Source: Zestomonas carbonaria (GTDB taxonomy: Bacteria > Pseudomonadota > Gammaproteobacteria > Pseudomonadales > Pseudomonadaceae). From it: DNA of 48,555 bases. The stretch lies in contig NZ_CAJFCI010000058.1 in assembly GCF_904061905.1 (NCBI RefSeq), forward strand, positions 1-48,555. Reading direction: 5' to 3'. A program made the position numbers and the translations under genes. Position 1 is the stretch's first letter. Every line of letters begins with the position of its first letter. Of this stretch, positions 1 to 7,832 are shown one piece after another. Below the pieces are notes generated by a model, which was not told the DNA's origin, did no database searches, and saw nothing but the letters and a program-made list of their open reading frames with translations.

Positions 1-123
1 TCTCCCGGGGGGGAGAGGGGAGTATCCGTGCGTGCCGTCGGGCTCCGTGCTTTCCCGCCACGCCGTTCTTCCCCCTCTCCCTCCGGAGCGGGGCGCGTAG
101 CCAGGGTTGGGGTGAGGGGCGGA
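1..123. repeat. Composite intergenic palindromic repeat, copy cut by the window edge
   Basis: The stretch holds GGGGGAGAGGGG near its left end and AGGGTTGGGGTGAGGGG at its right end. With the internal run AGTATCCGTGCGTGCCG it closely matches the element at 6381-6523, in the same orientation. Its outer left part lies outside the window. These REP/BIME-like elements are non-coding. An open frame of 84 codons across it has no coding character. The remaining bases up to the phaR start (124-289) show no clear promoter. Confidence 0.75.
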
Positions 124-289
124 ATCGATCCCCTAAGCGTGCCTCCCGTATACAGGAAAGGGAGGCCCCTACCTGAGCTTCTTCACTGCCCCACACCCAA
201 AGCCACCCGCCCCAACCCCGACGGAACCGGCGGGAAACACCCGATACTGGAGTACACTGCTCCTGCTCGTTGCCCCGCGTGAGAAACCC

Positions 290-811
290 ATGCCAGACAA
301 GAATCGCCCGCGCCTCATCAAGAAATACCCCAACCGCCGCCTGTACGACACCCACAGCAGCAGCCACGTGACCCTGGCGGACATCCGGCAGATGGTCATC
401 GACGAAATCCCCTTCCAGGTCGTCGATGCGAAAAGCGGGGAAGACCTGACCCGCAGCATCCTGATGCAGATCATCCAGGAGGCGGAAAGCGACGGCGAGC
501 CGATCTTCTCCAGCGACATGCTCAAGAGCATCATCCGCTTCTACGGCCCCTTCCAGGGCATGCTCGGCAGCTACCTGGAAAAGAGCATCCAGACCATCAT
601 CGACATCCAGACCCAGACCGGCGTGCAGTCCTCGCAGGCGTGGAGCGAGTTCATGCACAAGCAGGTGCCGGTGATGCAGAACCTGATGGAGCAATACATC
701 GAGCAGTCGAAGAACCTCTACCTGAACACCCAGAACCTGTTCGGCCTGTTCGGTGGCGTGCCTCCCGGCAAGAGCGGCCCCGACAAGAAAAAAAATGGCG
801 ACGAGGAGTGA
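290..811 (+). CDS. phaR: PhaR, PHA synthesis repressor / granule-associated regulator
   Basis: This 173-residue protein begins with the PHB/PHA accumulation regulator DNA-binding domain (about residues 8-67; the KKYPNRRLYDT signature is visible). The PHB accumulation domain follows (about 70-125), then a Lys/Asp/Glu-rich tail. In known systems PhaR binds both DNA and nascent PHA, and represses phasin and its own gene until granules form. The ATG at 290 gives the usual N-terminus; no strong ribosome-binding site precedes it. The gene converges on the phasin gene 34 bases downstream. Its last codons double as the phasin terminator: a run of Lys codons (eight A) followed by a hairpin whose loop contains the TGA stop. 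Palindromes fitting a PhaR operator lie at 1569-1617. Identification is firm; the targets are inferred. Confidence 0.96.
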   Translation: MPDKNRPRLIKKYPNRRLYDTHSSSHVTLADIRQMVIDEIPFQVVDAKSGEDLTRSILMQIIQEAESDGEPIFSSDMLKSIIRFYGPFQGMLGSYLEKSIQTIIDIQTQTGVQSSQAWSEFMHKQVPVMQNLMEQYIEQSKNLYLNTQNLFGLFGGVPPGKSGPDKKKNGDEE

Positions 812-823
812 TCCTCGTCGCCA
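787..823 (-). terminator. Rho-independent terminator of the phasin gene, inside phaR
   Basis: A perfect 12-bp stem (796-807 with 812-823) closes on the loop GTGA. On the minus strand it is followed by eight T (complement of the A run at 788-795). It therefore ends phasin transcription within the last 25 bases of phaR coding sequence. On the plus strand the same hairpin has no T tract. Confidence 0.9.
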
Positions 824-845
824 TCGCCGGCCAACGCTTTAGCGA

Positions 846-1421
846 TTACGCCTGCTTGCGCGAACCACCCGCGGCCTTGCCCGCTTCGCGAGTCGCCTGA
901 CCGGCGGCGGAGGCTGCCGCGGCGATGCCGCTCTCGGCGATCTCGGCGGCCTGCTTGGCCGCCTTCTGCGCGCTTTCATAGACGCTGCTGGCGGTCTCCA
1001 GGGCCGACTTGAACACCGCCACGGCCGGCTCCGAACCAGCCGGCGCGTTCTTGGCGATCACCTCGACCAGTTCCTGCGCCTGCTTGGCGCCCGCTTCCAC
1101 CTGGCGCTCGGCGAGCTTGGCGATTTCCGCCTGGGTGCCGGAAATCAGCTCGTACACCTGGCGATTGAATTCCAGGACGCGCTCGGCCTGGGCAGTGGGC
1201 TGGGCGAAGGACGCCTGCCACTCGACGAATGCCTGCGGGTCGCGGATCGACACCAGCTTGCGCAGGCTGTCGAACTGCGCGTCGGCCGTCGCCCTCAGCG
1301 CCTTGAGTTGCAGTTGGCCGAGCTGTTCGGCGCCTTCGAACAGCTTGCCGCTGATCTGTTGCAGCAGGTCGAGGTTGGCTTTTTGGGCCTTGTTCAATTT
1401 TTCCGTATCGAATAGGGACAT
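846..1421 (-). CDS. phaP: Phasin (PHA granule surface protein)
   Basis: The 191-residue protein is almost entirely amphipathic helix rich in Ala, Glu, Gln and Lys. It matches the phasin family (phasin_2 type): an N-terminal FDTEKLNKAQKANLDLLQQ segment, a middle ELISGTQAEIAKL region and an Ala-rich C-terminus. Phasins coat PHA granules and control their number and size. The ATG at 1421 is chosen because AGGAGA lies seven bases upstream; a longer frame to 1574 would cover the regulatory region. It has its own terminator inside phaR and is divergent from the DUF3141 operon. PhaR-type palindromes in the shared intergenic region suggest PhaR control. Family assignment is strong; the exact phasin name is by analogy. 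Confidence 0.93.
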   Translation of the reverse strand: MSLFDTEKLNKAQKANLDLLQQISGKLFEGAEQLGQLQLKALRATADAQFDSLRKLVSIRDPQAFVEWQASFAQPTAQAERVLEFNRQVYELISGTQAEIAKLAERQVEAGAKQAQELVEVIAKNAPAGSEPAVAVFKSALETASSVYESAQKAAKQAAEIAESGIAAAASAAGQATREAGKAAGGSRKQA

Positions 1422-1568
1422 GATCGAGTCTCCTGGGCAGTGGGCGGCCGTCTGGCCTGATTCCGCATGTGCCGGCTCGATTGCGCCGCATGGCATCCCC
1501 GCCACAGGTGATCGAGTCGAATGAAAAACGCCGTGCGCCTCTTCCGGAGGTGGAGCACGTCTCGATTG

Positions 1569-1617
1569 TTGCACCGCAAAAAAGCCATGACAAGAAAATA
1601 TTTTTGCAGTGCAAAAA
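1569..1617. promoter_or_regulatory. Candidate PhaR operator between phasin and DUF3141 genes
   Basis: The palindrome TTTTTGCAGTGCAAAAA (1601-1617) is perfect around one central base. A second weaker one, TTGCACCGCAA, sits at 1569-1579. TTGCA/TGCAA dyads resemble reported PhaR targets. The 318-base gap (1422-1739) holds nothing else coding. The strong palindrome lies about 180 bases before the phasin start and 122 before the hydrolase start, so both promoters could be served. Confidence 0.6.
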
Positions 1618-1739
1618 ATTCTTTTGCCTGACGTCCCACCTTTGGCTATAAGGAAGCCTCTGCCGCGTCATTCACCCCGGATCAGACAGCCTCGCCAAGT
1701 ACGGGCATGCGCTCCGGCAGCCAGAAACGGGAGACGGTC

Positions 1740-4202
1740 ATGGCCCAAAAGGCTTATTGTGCAAAGCAGGAAGACAGCTTCTCATCCTTCCACAACCTGT
1801 TCGATCACCTGGGCCAGTTGCACCGACTGCACCTGGACATCGTGCTCGATGCGCTGGGCCAGCGTCAGAAGACGGTCCTCGCCCCCGTGCGCGCGGGCCA
1901 GTTGCGCCAGCCGAGCGCCGGCCAGTGGTGGGAATACATGGTCGACCTGGGCCAGCGCACCCTGCTGTTCTGGGACACCCTGCGCCAGCGCGGCGACAAC
2001 ACCCTGGCCCACGAACGCGCCGGCTACCCGCTGGTGCTGAAGTTTCCCTACGAGGTGCTGATCGACGGGCGCGACCTGCACCATCCGGTCAACTATTCCC
2101 TGCTGCGCATCCTCCCGGGGCCTGACCAGCCGGTGGACGAAGGCCGCCGCCCGGTGATCGTCGTCGATCCGCGTGGCGGCCACGGCGCCGGCATCGGCGG
2201 CTTCAAGCAGGATTCGGAAATCGGCGAGAGCCTGCGCGCCGGGCATCCCACCTACTTCATCTCCTTCAGCCATGCGCCCGAACCGGGCCAGACCCTGCTC
2301 GACATCGCCGAGGCCGAGGCGCGCTTCATCGAGGCGGTCGGCGATCGCCATCCCGCCGCCGGAAAGCCGGTGGTGATCGGCAACTGCCAGGCCGGCTGGG
2401 CGTTGATGGGGCTGGCGGCGGCGCGTCCGGAACTGCCGGGCCTGGTGATCATCAACGGCGCACCGCTGTCCTACTGGGCCGGGGTCAACGGCCGCAACCC
2501 GATGCGCTACGCCGGCGGCCTGCTCGGCGGCGCCTGGATGACCCGGCTGGGCAGCGACCTGGGCAACGGCCGCTTCGACGGCACCTGGCTGGTCAGCAAC
2601 TTCGAGAGCCTCAACCCGGCCAATACCCTGTGGAGCAAGTATTACGACCTGTTCCGCGAGATCGACAGCGAAGCGCCGCGCTTCCTCGAATTCGAGCGCT
2701 GGTGGGGCAGCCCCACCCTGCTCAACAGCGAGGAAATCGAATCCATCGTCGACGACCTGTTCATCGGCAACCGGCTGGCCAGCGGCTACGAGCGGCGCAG
2801 CACGAGCATCGACCTGCGCCGCATCGAGGCGCCGGTGGTGGTGTTCTGCTCCTACGGGGACAACATCACCCCGCCGCAGCAGGCGCTCAACTGGATCGCC
2901 GACGTCTACCCCAGCGACCTGTCCCTGCGCAGCGCCGGCCGCACCATCGTCTACCTGCGCCATGCCAGCGTCGGCCACCTGGGCATCTTCGTCTCCGGCA
3001 AGGTCGCGCGCCGCGAGCACCGCCAGTTGCTGGGCGCGATCGATGCCATCAGCCTGCTGCCGCCCGGCCTGTTCGAACTGGTCATCGACGACATTCCGGG
3101 CCAGTCGCCGGGCGAGCCCACGGAATATGCCGTGCACTTCGAGCCCAGGAAGATCGCCGACATCCTCCGCGACGACGAGGACGGCCGCGACGACGAGCGC
3201 GAGTTCGCCCTGGTGCAGCGCGTCTCGGAGCTCAACAGCACACTCTACGACTGGCTGGTACGGCCATGGATGCGGCGGACCGTCAACGAACCCCTCGCCG
3301 ACCTGCTGCGCCGGCTGAACCCCTTCCATCAGCGGCAGGTGGCCTGGAGCAGCCTGAACCCGGCGCTCTGGTGGCTGGCGGGCACGGCCGCCCTGACACG
3401 GGAGCACCGCCGCCCGGCCCCGGCGGACAACCCGTTGTTCGCCTGGCAGGAGTGGTTCTCCAGCCAGGTGGAGGCACAACTGGACACCTACCGGGACATC
3501 CGCGACGCCGCCCAGGAGATGACCTTCCATGCCTTCTACGGCGGGCTCAGCACGCTGACCGGCGGCAAGCGGCCGCGCTCCCAGGAGGAGCGTGTCCGGC
3601 AACGGGACAAGGCGCTGGTCGACCGCCTGCATGACGCCCTGCCGCGCGGCGGCAGCCTGGAGGGGCTGGCGCGCATCCTGTTCCTGCTCGGCCACGTCGG
3701 CGGCAAGATCGGCAAGGAGCGCATCGAACAGCTCGCCCAGCAGAGCCGGATGCTGATCGAGCAGTTCGACATCGACCCGCTGACCCTGCGCGACACCACT
3801 CACCTCCAGGGCCTGCTGGTCTTCGCCCATCCAGAGGAAAGCCTGAAGACCCTGCCCCTGCTGATCCCCGTCGAAGAGCGCCAGCGAGTGCTCGACGCCG
3901 TCGTCCACCTGGTGCCGGAGCTGCTGGTCGCCGAAGGACCGGTCGGCGAACTCTGGCGGGAACTGCACCGCGTGCTGGAACGCCCCCTGCCCGGCTTCGC
4001 CCTCGCCGCGCCACCGGCGCCAGAAGCCACCGCGAAGCCGGCCGCGCCAGCCAAGCGGAAAACCACCAGGGTCGTGCCATCGGCCAAGCCGCAACCGGCC
4101 GCTCCCGAACCGCCGGCCCCCGCAGCGACAGACGCCGCCCCCGCCAAGGCGCCGAAGCGCAGTCGGCCGGTACGCGGCACGGGGAAAGGTGAAAGCCAAT
4201 GA
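1740..4202 (+). CDS. DUF3141 protein, PHA synthase-like alpha/beta hydrolase with Cys triad
   Basis: The protein has 820 residues. After a helical N-terminus (1-100), an alpha/beta-hydrolase core (about 135-420) carries the lipase-like box GNCQAGW with Cys216 as the apparent nucleophile, Asp374 in YGDNITPP and His413 in VGHLGIF. This Cys-Asp-His arrangement is that of PHA synthases, not of Ser hydrolases. Residues 420-750 are mainly helical. The last 64 (757-820) form a Pro/Ala/Lys-rich basic tail, about 12 Lys/Arg against 4 acidic residues, recalling histone-like tails of granule proteins. The ATG at 1740 follows GGGAGA. The stop overlaps the next start (ATGA), so it leads a three-gene operon. 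DUF3141 proteins are known near phosphotransacylase/kinase genes; the reaction is not established. Acyl transfer to CoA or granule binding is inferred. Confidence 0.9.
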   Translation: MAQKAYCAKQEDSFSSFHNLFDHLGQLHRLHLDIVLDALGQRQKTVLAPVRAGQLRQPSAGQWWEYMVDLGQRTLLFWDTLRQRGDNTLAHERAGYPLVLKFPYEVLIDGRDLHHPVNYSLLRILPGPDQPVDEGRRPVIVVDPRGGHGAGIGGFKQDSEIGESLRAGHPTYFISFSHAPEPGQTLLDIAEAEARFIEAVGDRHPAAGKPVVIGNCQAGWALMGLAAARPELPGLVIINGAPLSYWAGVNGRNPMRYAGGLLGGAWMTRLGSDLGNGRFDGTWLVSNFESLNPANTLWSKYYDLFREIDSEAPRFLEFERWWGSPTLLNSEEIESIVDDLFIGNRLASGYERRSTSIDLRRIEAPVVVFCSYGDNITPPQQALNWIADVYPSDLSLRSAGRTIVYLRHASVGHLGIFVSGKVARREHRQLLGAIDAISLLPPGLFELVIDDIPGQSPGEPTEYAVHFEPRKIADILRDDEDGRDDEREFALVQRVSELNSTLYDWLVRPWMRRTVNEPLADLLRRLNPFHQRQVAWSSLNPALWWLAGTAALTREHRRPAPADNPLFAWQEWFSSQVEAQLDTYRDIRDAAQEMTFHAFYGGLSTLTGGKRPRSQEERVRQRDKALVDRLHDALPRGGSLEGLARILFLLGHVGGKIGKERIEQLAQQSRMLIEQFDIDPLTLRDTTHLQGLLVFAHPEESLKTLPLLIPVEERQRVLDAVVHLVPELLVAEGPVGELWRELHRVLERPLPGFALAAPPAPEATAKPAAPAKRKTTRVVPSAKPQPAAPEPPAPAATDAAPAKAPKRSRPVRGTGKGESQ

Positions 4203-5137
4203 GCCAGGATCACTACGCCGAGCTGTTGCAACGCTGCGCCAACCTGCCACCCCTGCCCACGGCCGTGGTCCACCCCTGCGAGGCCGGCGCCCTGCGGGGT
4301 GCGCTGGAAGCTGCCCGGCAGGGGCTGATCGCGCCGATACTGGTCGGCCCCCGGCACAAGATCGAGGCCACCGCCACGGCCGCCGGCCTGACGCTCGGCG
4401 ACCTGCCGCTGGAGAACGTGCCGCACAGCCACGCCGCCGCCGAGCGTGCCGTCGCCCTGGTCCGCGAGGGCCGCGCCGGGATGCTGATGAAGGGCAGCCT
4501 GCACAGCGACGAACTGCTCCATGCGGTGCTCGCCAGGGACAGCGGCCTGCGCACTGAACGGCGCCTGAGCCATGTGTTCGCCATGAGCGTGCCCAGCTAC
4601 CACAAGACACTGTTCGTCACCGATGCCGCGGTGAACATCTTTCCCGGCCTGGACGACAAGGCGGACATCTGCCGTAACGCCATCGACCTGCTCCACGCCC
4701 TCGGCGTCGAGCGGCCCAAGGTCGCCCTGCTGTCGGCGGTGGAGACGATCAACGCCAAGCTACCGTCGACCCTGGAAGCCGCGGTGCTGGTGGTGATGTC
4801 GCTGCGCGGACAGATCCAGGGTGCCCTGCTCGACGGCCCTCTGGCCTTCGACAACGCCATCAGCGCCGAGGCCGCGCGGATCAAGGGCATCCAGTCGGAA
4901 GTCGCCGGCGACCCGGACATCCTCCTGGTCCCCGACCTGGAGGCGGGCAACATCCTGGCCAAGCAACTGATCTACCTGGCCGGAGCGGAGTCCGCCGGGC
5001 TGGTGCTCGGCGCCCGGGTGCCCATCGTCTTCACCAGCCGCTCCGACAGCCCGCGCTCGCGCATCGCCAGTTGCGCGCTGGGCGTGTTGCTGGCCGAGGC
5101 CCGGCGGGCCGCCCTGGCCCTGGGAGTGACGGCATGA
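4199..5137 (+). CDS. Phosphate acetyl/butyryltransferase
   Basis: This 312-residue single-domain member of the PTA_PTB family matches the short Ptb-like form (about 300 residues), not the three-domain Pta near 42 kb. It should exchange CoA for phosphate on a short acyl-CoA, giving acyl phosphate. Family features visible are the GSLHSDELL segment, the DAAVNIFPGLDDK region and a C-terminal GARVPIVFTSRSDS segment. Start and stop overlap both neighbours by four bases, so it is translated with the upstream hydrolase and the downstream kinase. The substrate could be acetyl-, propionyl-, butyryl- or 3-hydroxybutyryl-CoA; sequence alone does not decide. The PHA context favours a C4 substrate by inference. 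Confidence 0.9.
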   Translation: MSQDHYAELLQRCANLPPLPTAVVHPCEAGALRGALEAARQGLIAPILVGPRHKIEATATAAGLTLGDLPLENVPHSHAAAERAVALVREGRAGMLMKGSLHSDELLHAVLARDSGLRTERRLSHVFAMSVPSYHKTLFVTDAAVNIFPGLDDKADICRNAIDLLHALGVERPKVALLSAVETINAKLPSTLEAAVLVVMSLRGQIQGALLDGPLAFDNAISAEAARIKGIQSEVAGDPDILLVPDLEAGNILAKQLIYLAGAESAGLVLGARVPIVFTSRSDSPRSRIASCALGVLLAEARRAALALGVTA

Positions 5138-6348
5138 GCCTGCCCGGTGGCGAGCGCATCCTCACCGTCAACGCCGGTTCGTCGAGCATCAGGATCGGCC
5201 TGTTCACCGGCCATCCCGAACACGAGGCGCCGACACCGAGGGCGCGCGGCAAGCTGGACGGCATCGGGATACGCCCCCGCCTCCAGGTCGTCCTGGCCGA
5301 CGGCACCCACCTGTTCGACCAGACCTTCCCGGCCGAACAGGTCGCCGACATGCAGGCCGCTTTCCGCCTGGTGGACCTGGCGCTGGCCAACGGCCTGCGC
5401 GGCGAGCAGCCGGCACTGATCAGCCACCGCGTAGTGCACGGTGGCGGCCTGTTCAGCGCACCAGTGCGTGTGGATCGCCCAGTGCTGGACCAGTTGCGCG
5501 CCTTCGAACCCCTGGCGCCGCTGCACCAGCCCTACAACCTGGCACCGATCCAGGCGGTGCTCGATGACATGCCCGAGTTGCCCCAGGTCGCCTGCTTCGA
5601 CACCGCCTTCCATGCCGGACGCGACGAACTCAGCCAGCTCTTCGCCCTTCCCTATCCACTGTACGAACAGGGCATACGCCGCTACGGCTTCCACGGCCTG
5701 TCCTTCGAATACGTCAGCCTGCGCCTGGCCGAGGTGGCGCCGGAGATCGCCCGCGGCAAGGTGGTGATCGCCCACCTGGGCAGCGGCTCCAGCCTGTGCG
5801 GCATCGAGGGTGGACGCAGCGTCGAGGTGACCACCGGCTTCAGCGCCCTGGACGGCCTGCCGATGGGCAGCCGCTGCGGCGCCCTCGATCCCGGCGTGCT
5901 GCTCCACCTGCTGGCCCGGGGCGAGGATGCGCGAAGCCTGGAGGAACTGCTCTATCGCCGCTCCGGGCTGCTCGGCATCTCCGGAGTGAGCAGCGACATG
6001 CTCGCCCTGCGCGCCAGCCAGGAACCCCACGCCCGGTTGGCCATCGACCACTACGCCTATCGCATCGCCCAGGAGGTCGGACGGCTGGCCGTCAGCCTCG
6101 GCGGGCTGGATGCGCTGGTGTTCACCGCCGGCATCGGCGAGAAGGATGCCGAACTGCGCGCTCAGGTGGTGGAACGCCTGGCCCCGCTGTTCGACCTGCG
6201 CCTCGACGCGGACGCCAACCGGCGCAACGCCGAGCGCATCTCCAGCGCGGACAGCGCCCGCTCGCTGCTGGTGATCGCCACCGACGAGGAAAGCATGCTC
6301 GCCCGGCATGCTTGGCGGTTGTATCGGGATGGGCGGTCTTTGGGCTAG
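5134..6348 (+). CDS. Acetate/propionate/butyrate-type kinase
   Basis: The 404-residue protein belongs to the acetokinase family, which makes ATP from acyl phosphate and ADP. The N-terminal phosphate motif NAGSSSIRIGLF, the HRVVHGG block, the RYGFHGLS block and the C-terminal FTAGIGEKDAELR adenosine region are all present, so it should be active. It is a second, diverged kinase relative to the one at 42.8-44.0 kb. The start ATG overlaps the upstream stop (ATGA), replacing a 21-codon longer frame. As last gene of the hydrolase-transacylase-kinase operon it would complete acyl-CoA to acid plus ATP. A composite repeat lies 33 bases after the stop. Confidence 0.92.
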   Translation: MSLPGGERILTVNAGSSSIRIGLFTGHPEHEAPTPRARGKLDGIGIRPRLQVVLADGTHLFDQTFPAEQVADMQAAFRLVDLALANGLRGEQPALISHRVVHGGGLFSAPVRVDRPVLDQLRAFEPLAPLHQPYNLAPIQAVLDDMPELPQVACFDTAFHAGRDELSQLFALPYPLYEQGIRRYGFHGLSFEYVSLRLAEVAPEIARGKVVIAHLGSGSSLCGIEGGRSVEVTTGFSALDGLPMGSRCGALDPGVLLHLLARGEDARSLEELLYRRSGLLGISGVSSDMLALRASQEPHARLAIDHYAYRIAQEVGRLAVSLGGLDALVFTAGIGEKDAELRAQVVERLAPLFDLRLDADANRRNAERISSADSARSLLVIATDEESMLARHAWRLYRDGRSLG

Positions 6349-6380
6349 GTTCCAGCCAGGCCATGACTTGCAATGACACT

Positions 6381-6523
6381 CCGCCCCTCACCCCCGGCCC
6401 CTCTCCCAGGGGGAGAGGGGAGTATCCGTGCGTGCCGCAGGACTCCGTGCTTTCCCACTGTGTCGATCTGCTCCCGCTCCCTCCGGAGCGGGGGGTGTAA
6501 CCAGGGTTGGGGTGAGGGGCGGA
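6381..6523. repeat. Composite intergenic palindromic repeat, complete copy
   Basis: The element begins CCGCCCCTCACCCC and ends GGGTGAGGGGCGG, so its ends are inverted repeats. The interior AGTATCCGTGCGTGCCG is nearly the same as in the copy at 1-123. It lies between the kinase gene and the convergent AraC gene and fills most of the gap 6349-6571. No gene is seen there. Confidence 0.85.
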
Positions 6524-6571
6524 CTTGATGACCGCCCCTAGAGCTGCGTGGAAGCCAAACTCCATCAGCCC

Positions 6572-7600
6572 TCAAGCCACCGCACAATCCCCCTCACGCC
6601 CTCCAGCCCGATAGCGCCCGGGCGACATGCCGAACCAGCGCAGGCAGGCCTTGTGGAAGCTGCTCTGGTCCTTGAAGGCCAGAAGTTCGCCCACGCGAGT
6701 CAGGTCGTACGGGCAATGCCGCAGGTAGTAGTCGGCCATCTGTCGCCGGGCATCGCTGAGGATGTCCTTGAAGTTCGCCCCTTCCCTGGCCAGCCCTCGT
6801 TGCAGCGTGCGCTTGCTGATGCACAGGGCCATCGCGATGGACTCCATGTCGCAGGCGCCCTGGTTCAGGCTCTCGATGACCATGGTCTGTACCCGGGCGC
6901 TGTAGGAGCCGCCGTACAGTTGCCGGAGGCGGAATTCGGCGAAACGCCCATGCAGCAACGCCATCACCTCGTTGGCGGTACTCAGCGGACGCAGCAGTTC
7001 ATGCCGGTCGAACAGGATGCTGGTGTGCCGCGCGCCGAAATGCAGCGGGCAAGCGGACAGCTTCTGGTACTCGGCGGTATCCGCCGGCTCGTCGTAGGTG
7101 AAGGTGAGCTGTCGCGGCTGCGGCTGGCCCTCCCCGGTCAGCCAGCGGCAGAACCCCAGCAAGGCGGCGACCCCGGCATCCTCGAACTGCCTGGGCTGGG
7201 GATAACCGTCCTGGGGATGTTCCGCGAAGGACAGGCGCAGCAAGGCGCGGCCCTCCGGAGCCAGGGTCACGGAGAAGCCGCTCCCGATCAACGGGGAAAA
7301 GCGCGACAGTTGTTCCAGCGCCACCTTCATGTTCGGGCTGGACATCATCACGTAGCCCACCATCTGGAAGCTGCCCGGCAGGAAATGCGCATGGGCCCGC
7401 AGGCCTATGCCCGGATTGCCGGACTCCAGGGCGGCAAGCTCCATCAGCCTGTAGGCGTCCTGCCGCCTGAAGAATGCATCCGCCTGCCCGAGCTGGCCCA
7501 TGTCCAACCCCGCCTCGCGACACAATCGCGAGGCATCCAGGCCCTCCGCGCGCAACATATTCACCAATAACGCCACGCCACCCGCGCTGACCCGATACAT
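6572..7600 (-). CDS. phbR: AraC-family regulator of the phaBAC genes (PhbR-like)
   Basis: The protein has 342 residues: an N-terminal ligand-binding domain of the type often called arabinose-binding-like (about 20-205) and a C-terminal AraC double helix-turn-helix (about 235-335; LCISKRTLQRGLAREG and the final FKDQSSFHKACLRWFGMSPG are typical). It is transcribed away from phaB with 232 bases between. In Pseudomonas sp. 61-3 an AraC-type gene, phbR, occupies the same place before phbBAC and activates it, so the same role is inferred. The ATG at 7600 is chosen over 7636 because GGGAGGAG precedes it with good spacing. The inducer is unknown. Confidence 0.88.
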   Translation of the reverse strand: MYRVSAGGVALLVNMLRAEGLDASRLCREAGLDMGQLGQADAFFRRQDAYRLMELAALESGNPGIGLRAHAHFLPGSFQMVGYVMMSSPNMKVALEQLSRFSPLIGSGFSVTLAPEGRALLRLSFAEHPQDGYPQPRQFEDAGVAALLGFCRWLTGEGQPQPRQLTFTYDEPADTAEYQKLSACPLHFGARHTSILFDRHELLRPLSTANEVMALLHGRFAEFRLRQLYGGSYSARVQTMVIESLNQGACDMESIAMALCISKRTLQRGLAREGANFKDILSDARRQMADYYLRHCPYDLTRVGELLAFKDQSSFHKACLRWFGMSPGRYRAGGREGDCAVA

Positions 7601-7777
7601 GACCGATGCTCCTCCCGTTTGCGAAGGACTGCTCACCTCCTCGTTTCGTCCCGATACTAATCACGCCCCTCGCCCATCTACTGATCCAGATCAATACCGA
7701 ACCGAATGTCCGTGACCGGCCGTCCTGTCACCGAAGGACAATCCAGCGTCGCCCCGGAACATTGTTCAGCCCTTCCC

Positions 7778-7801
7778 GCTGCCAGACACTGCCCTGGCAG
7801 C
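7778..7801. promoter_or_regulatory. Inverted repeat upstream of phaB, candidate operator
   Basis: GCTGCCAG (7778-7785) and CTGGCAGC (7794-7801) form a perfect 8-bp dyad with an 8-base spacer, ending 31 bases before the phaB ATG. It could be a regulator site or an RNA hairpin in the leader. The rest of the AraC-phaB gap (7601-7832) shows no clear sigma-70 or sigma-54 promoter. Confidence 0.5.
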
Positions 7802-7832
7802 ACACTCACATTCACATCGGGGGGGACGGCCA

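Noticed and set aside
28..282. 84-codon frame before phaR
   Set aside because: It lies in a palindromic repeat and has no family resemblance or ribosome-binding site.
1782..4610. 942-codon minus-strand open frame opposite the DUF3141 gene
   Set aside because: It is a by-product of high GC codon use; its translation is low-complexity Gly/Gln/Ala/Arg text without domains, while the plus strand encodes a recognised family.
7790..7815. Sigma-54 promoter before phaB
   Set aside because: GGCAGCACACTCACATTC lacks the required GG/GC spacing and the second box.
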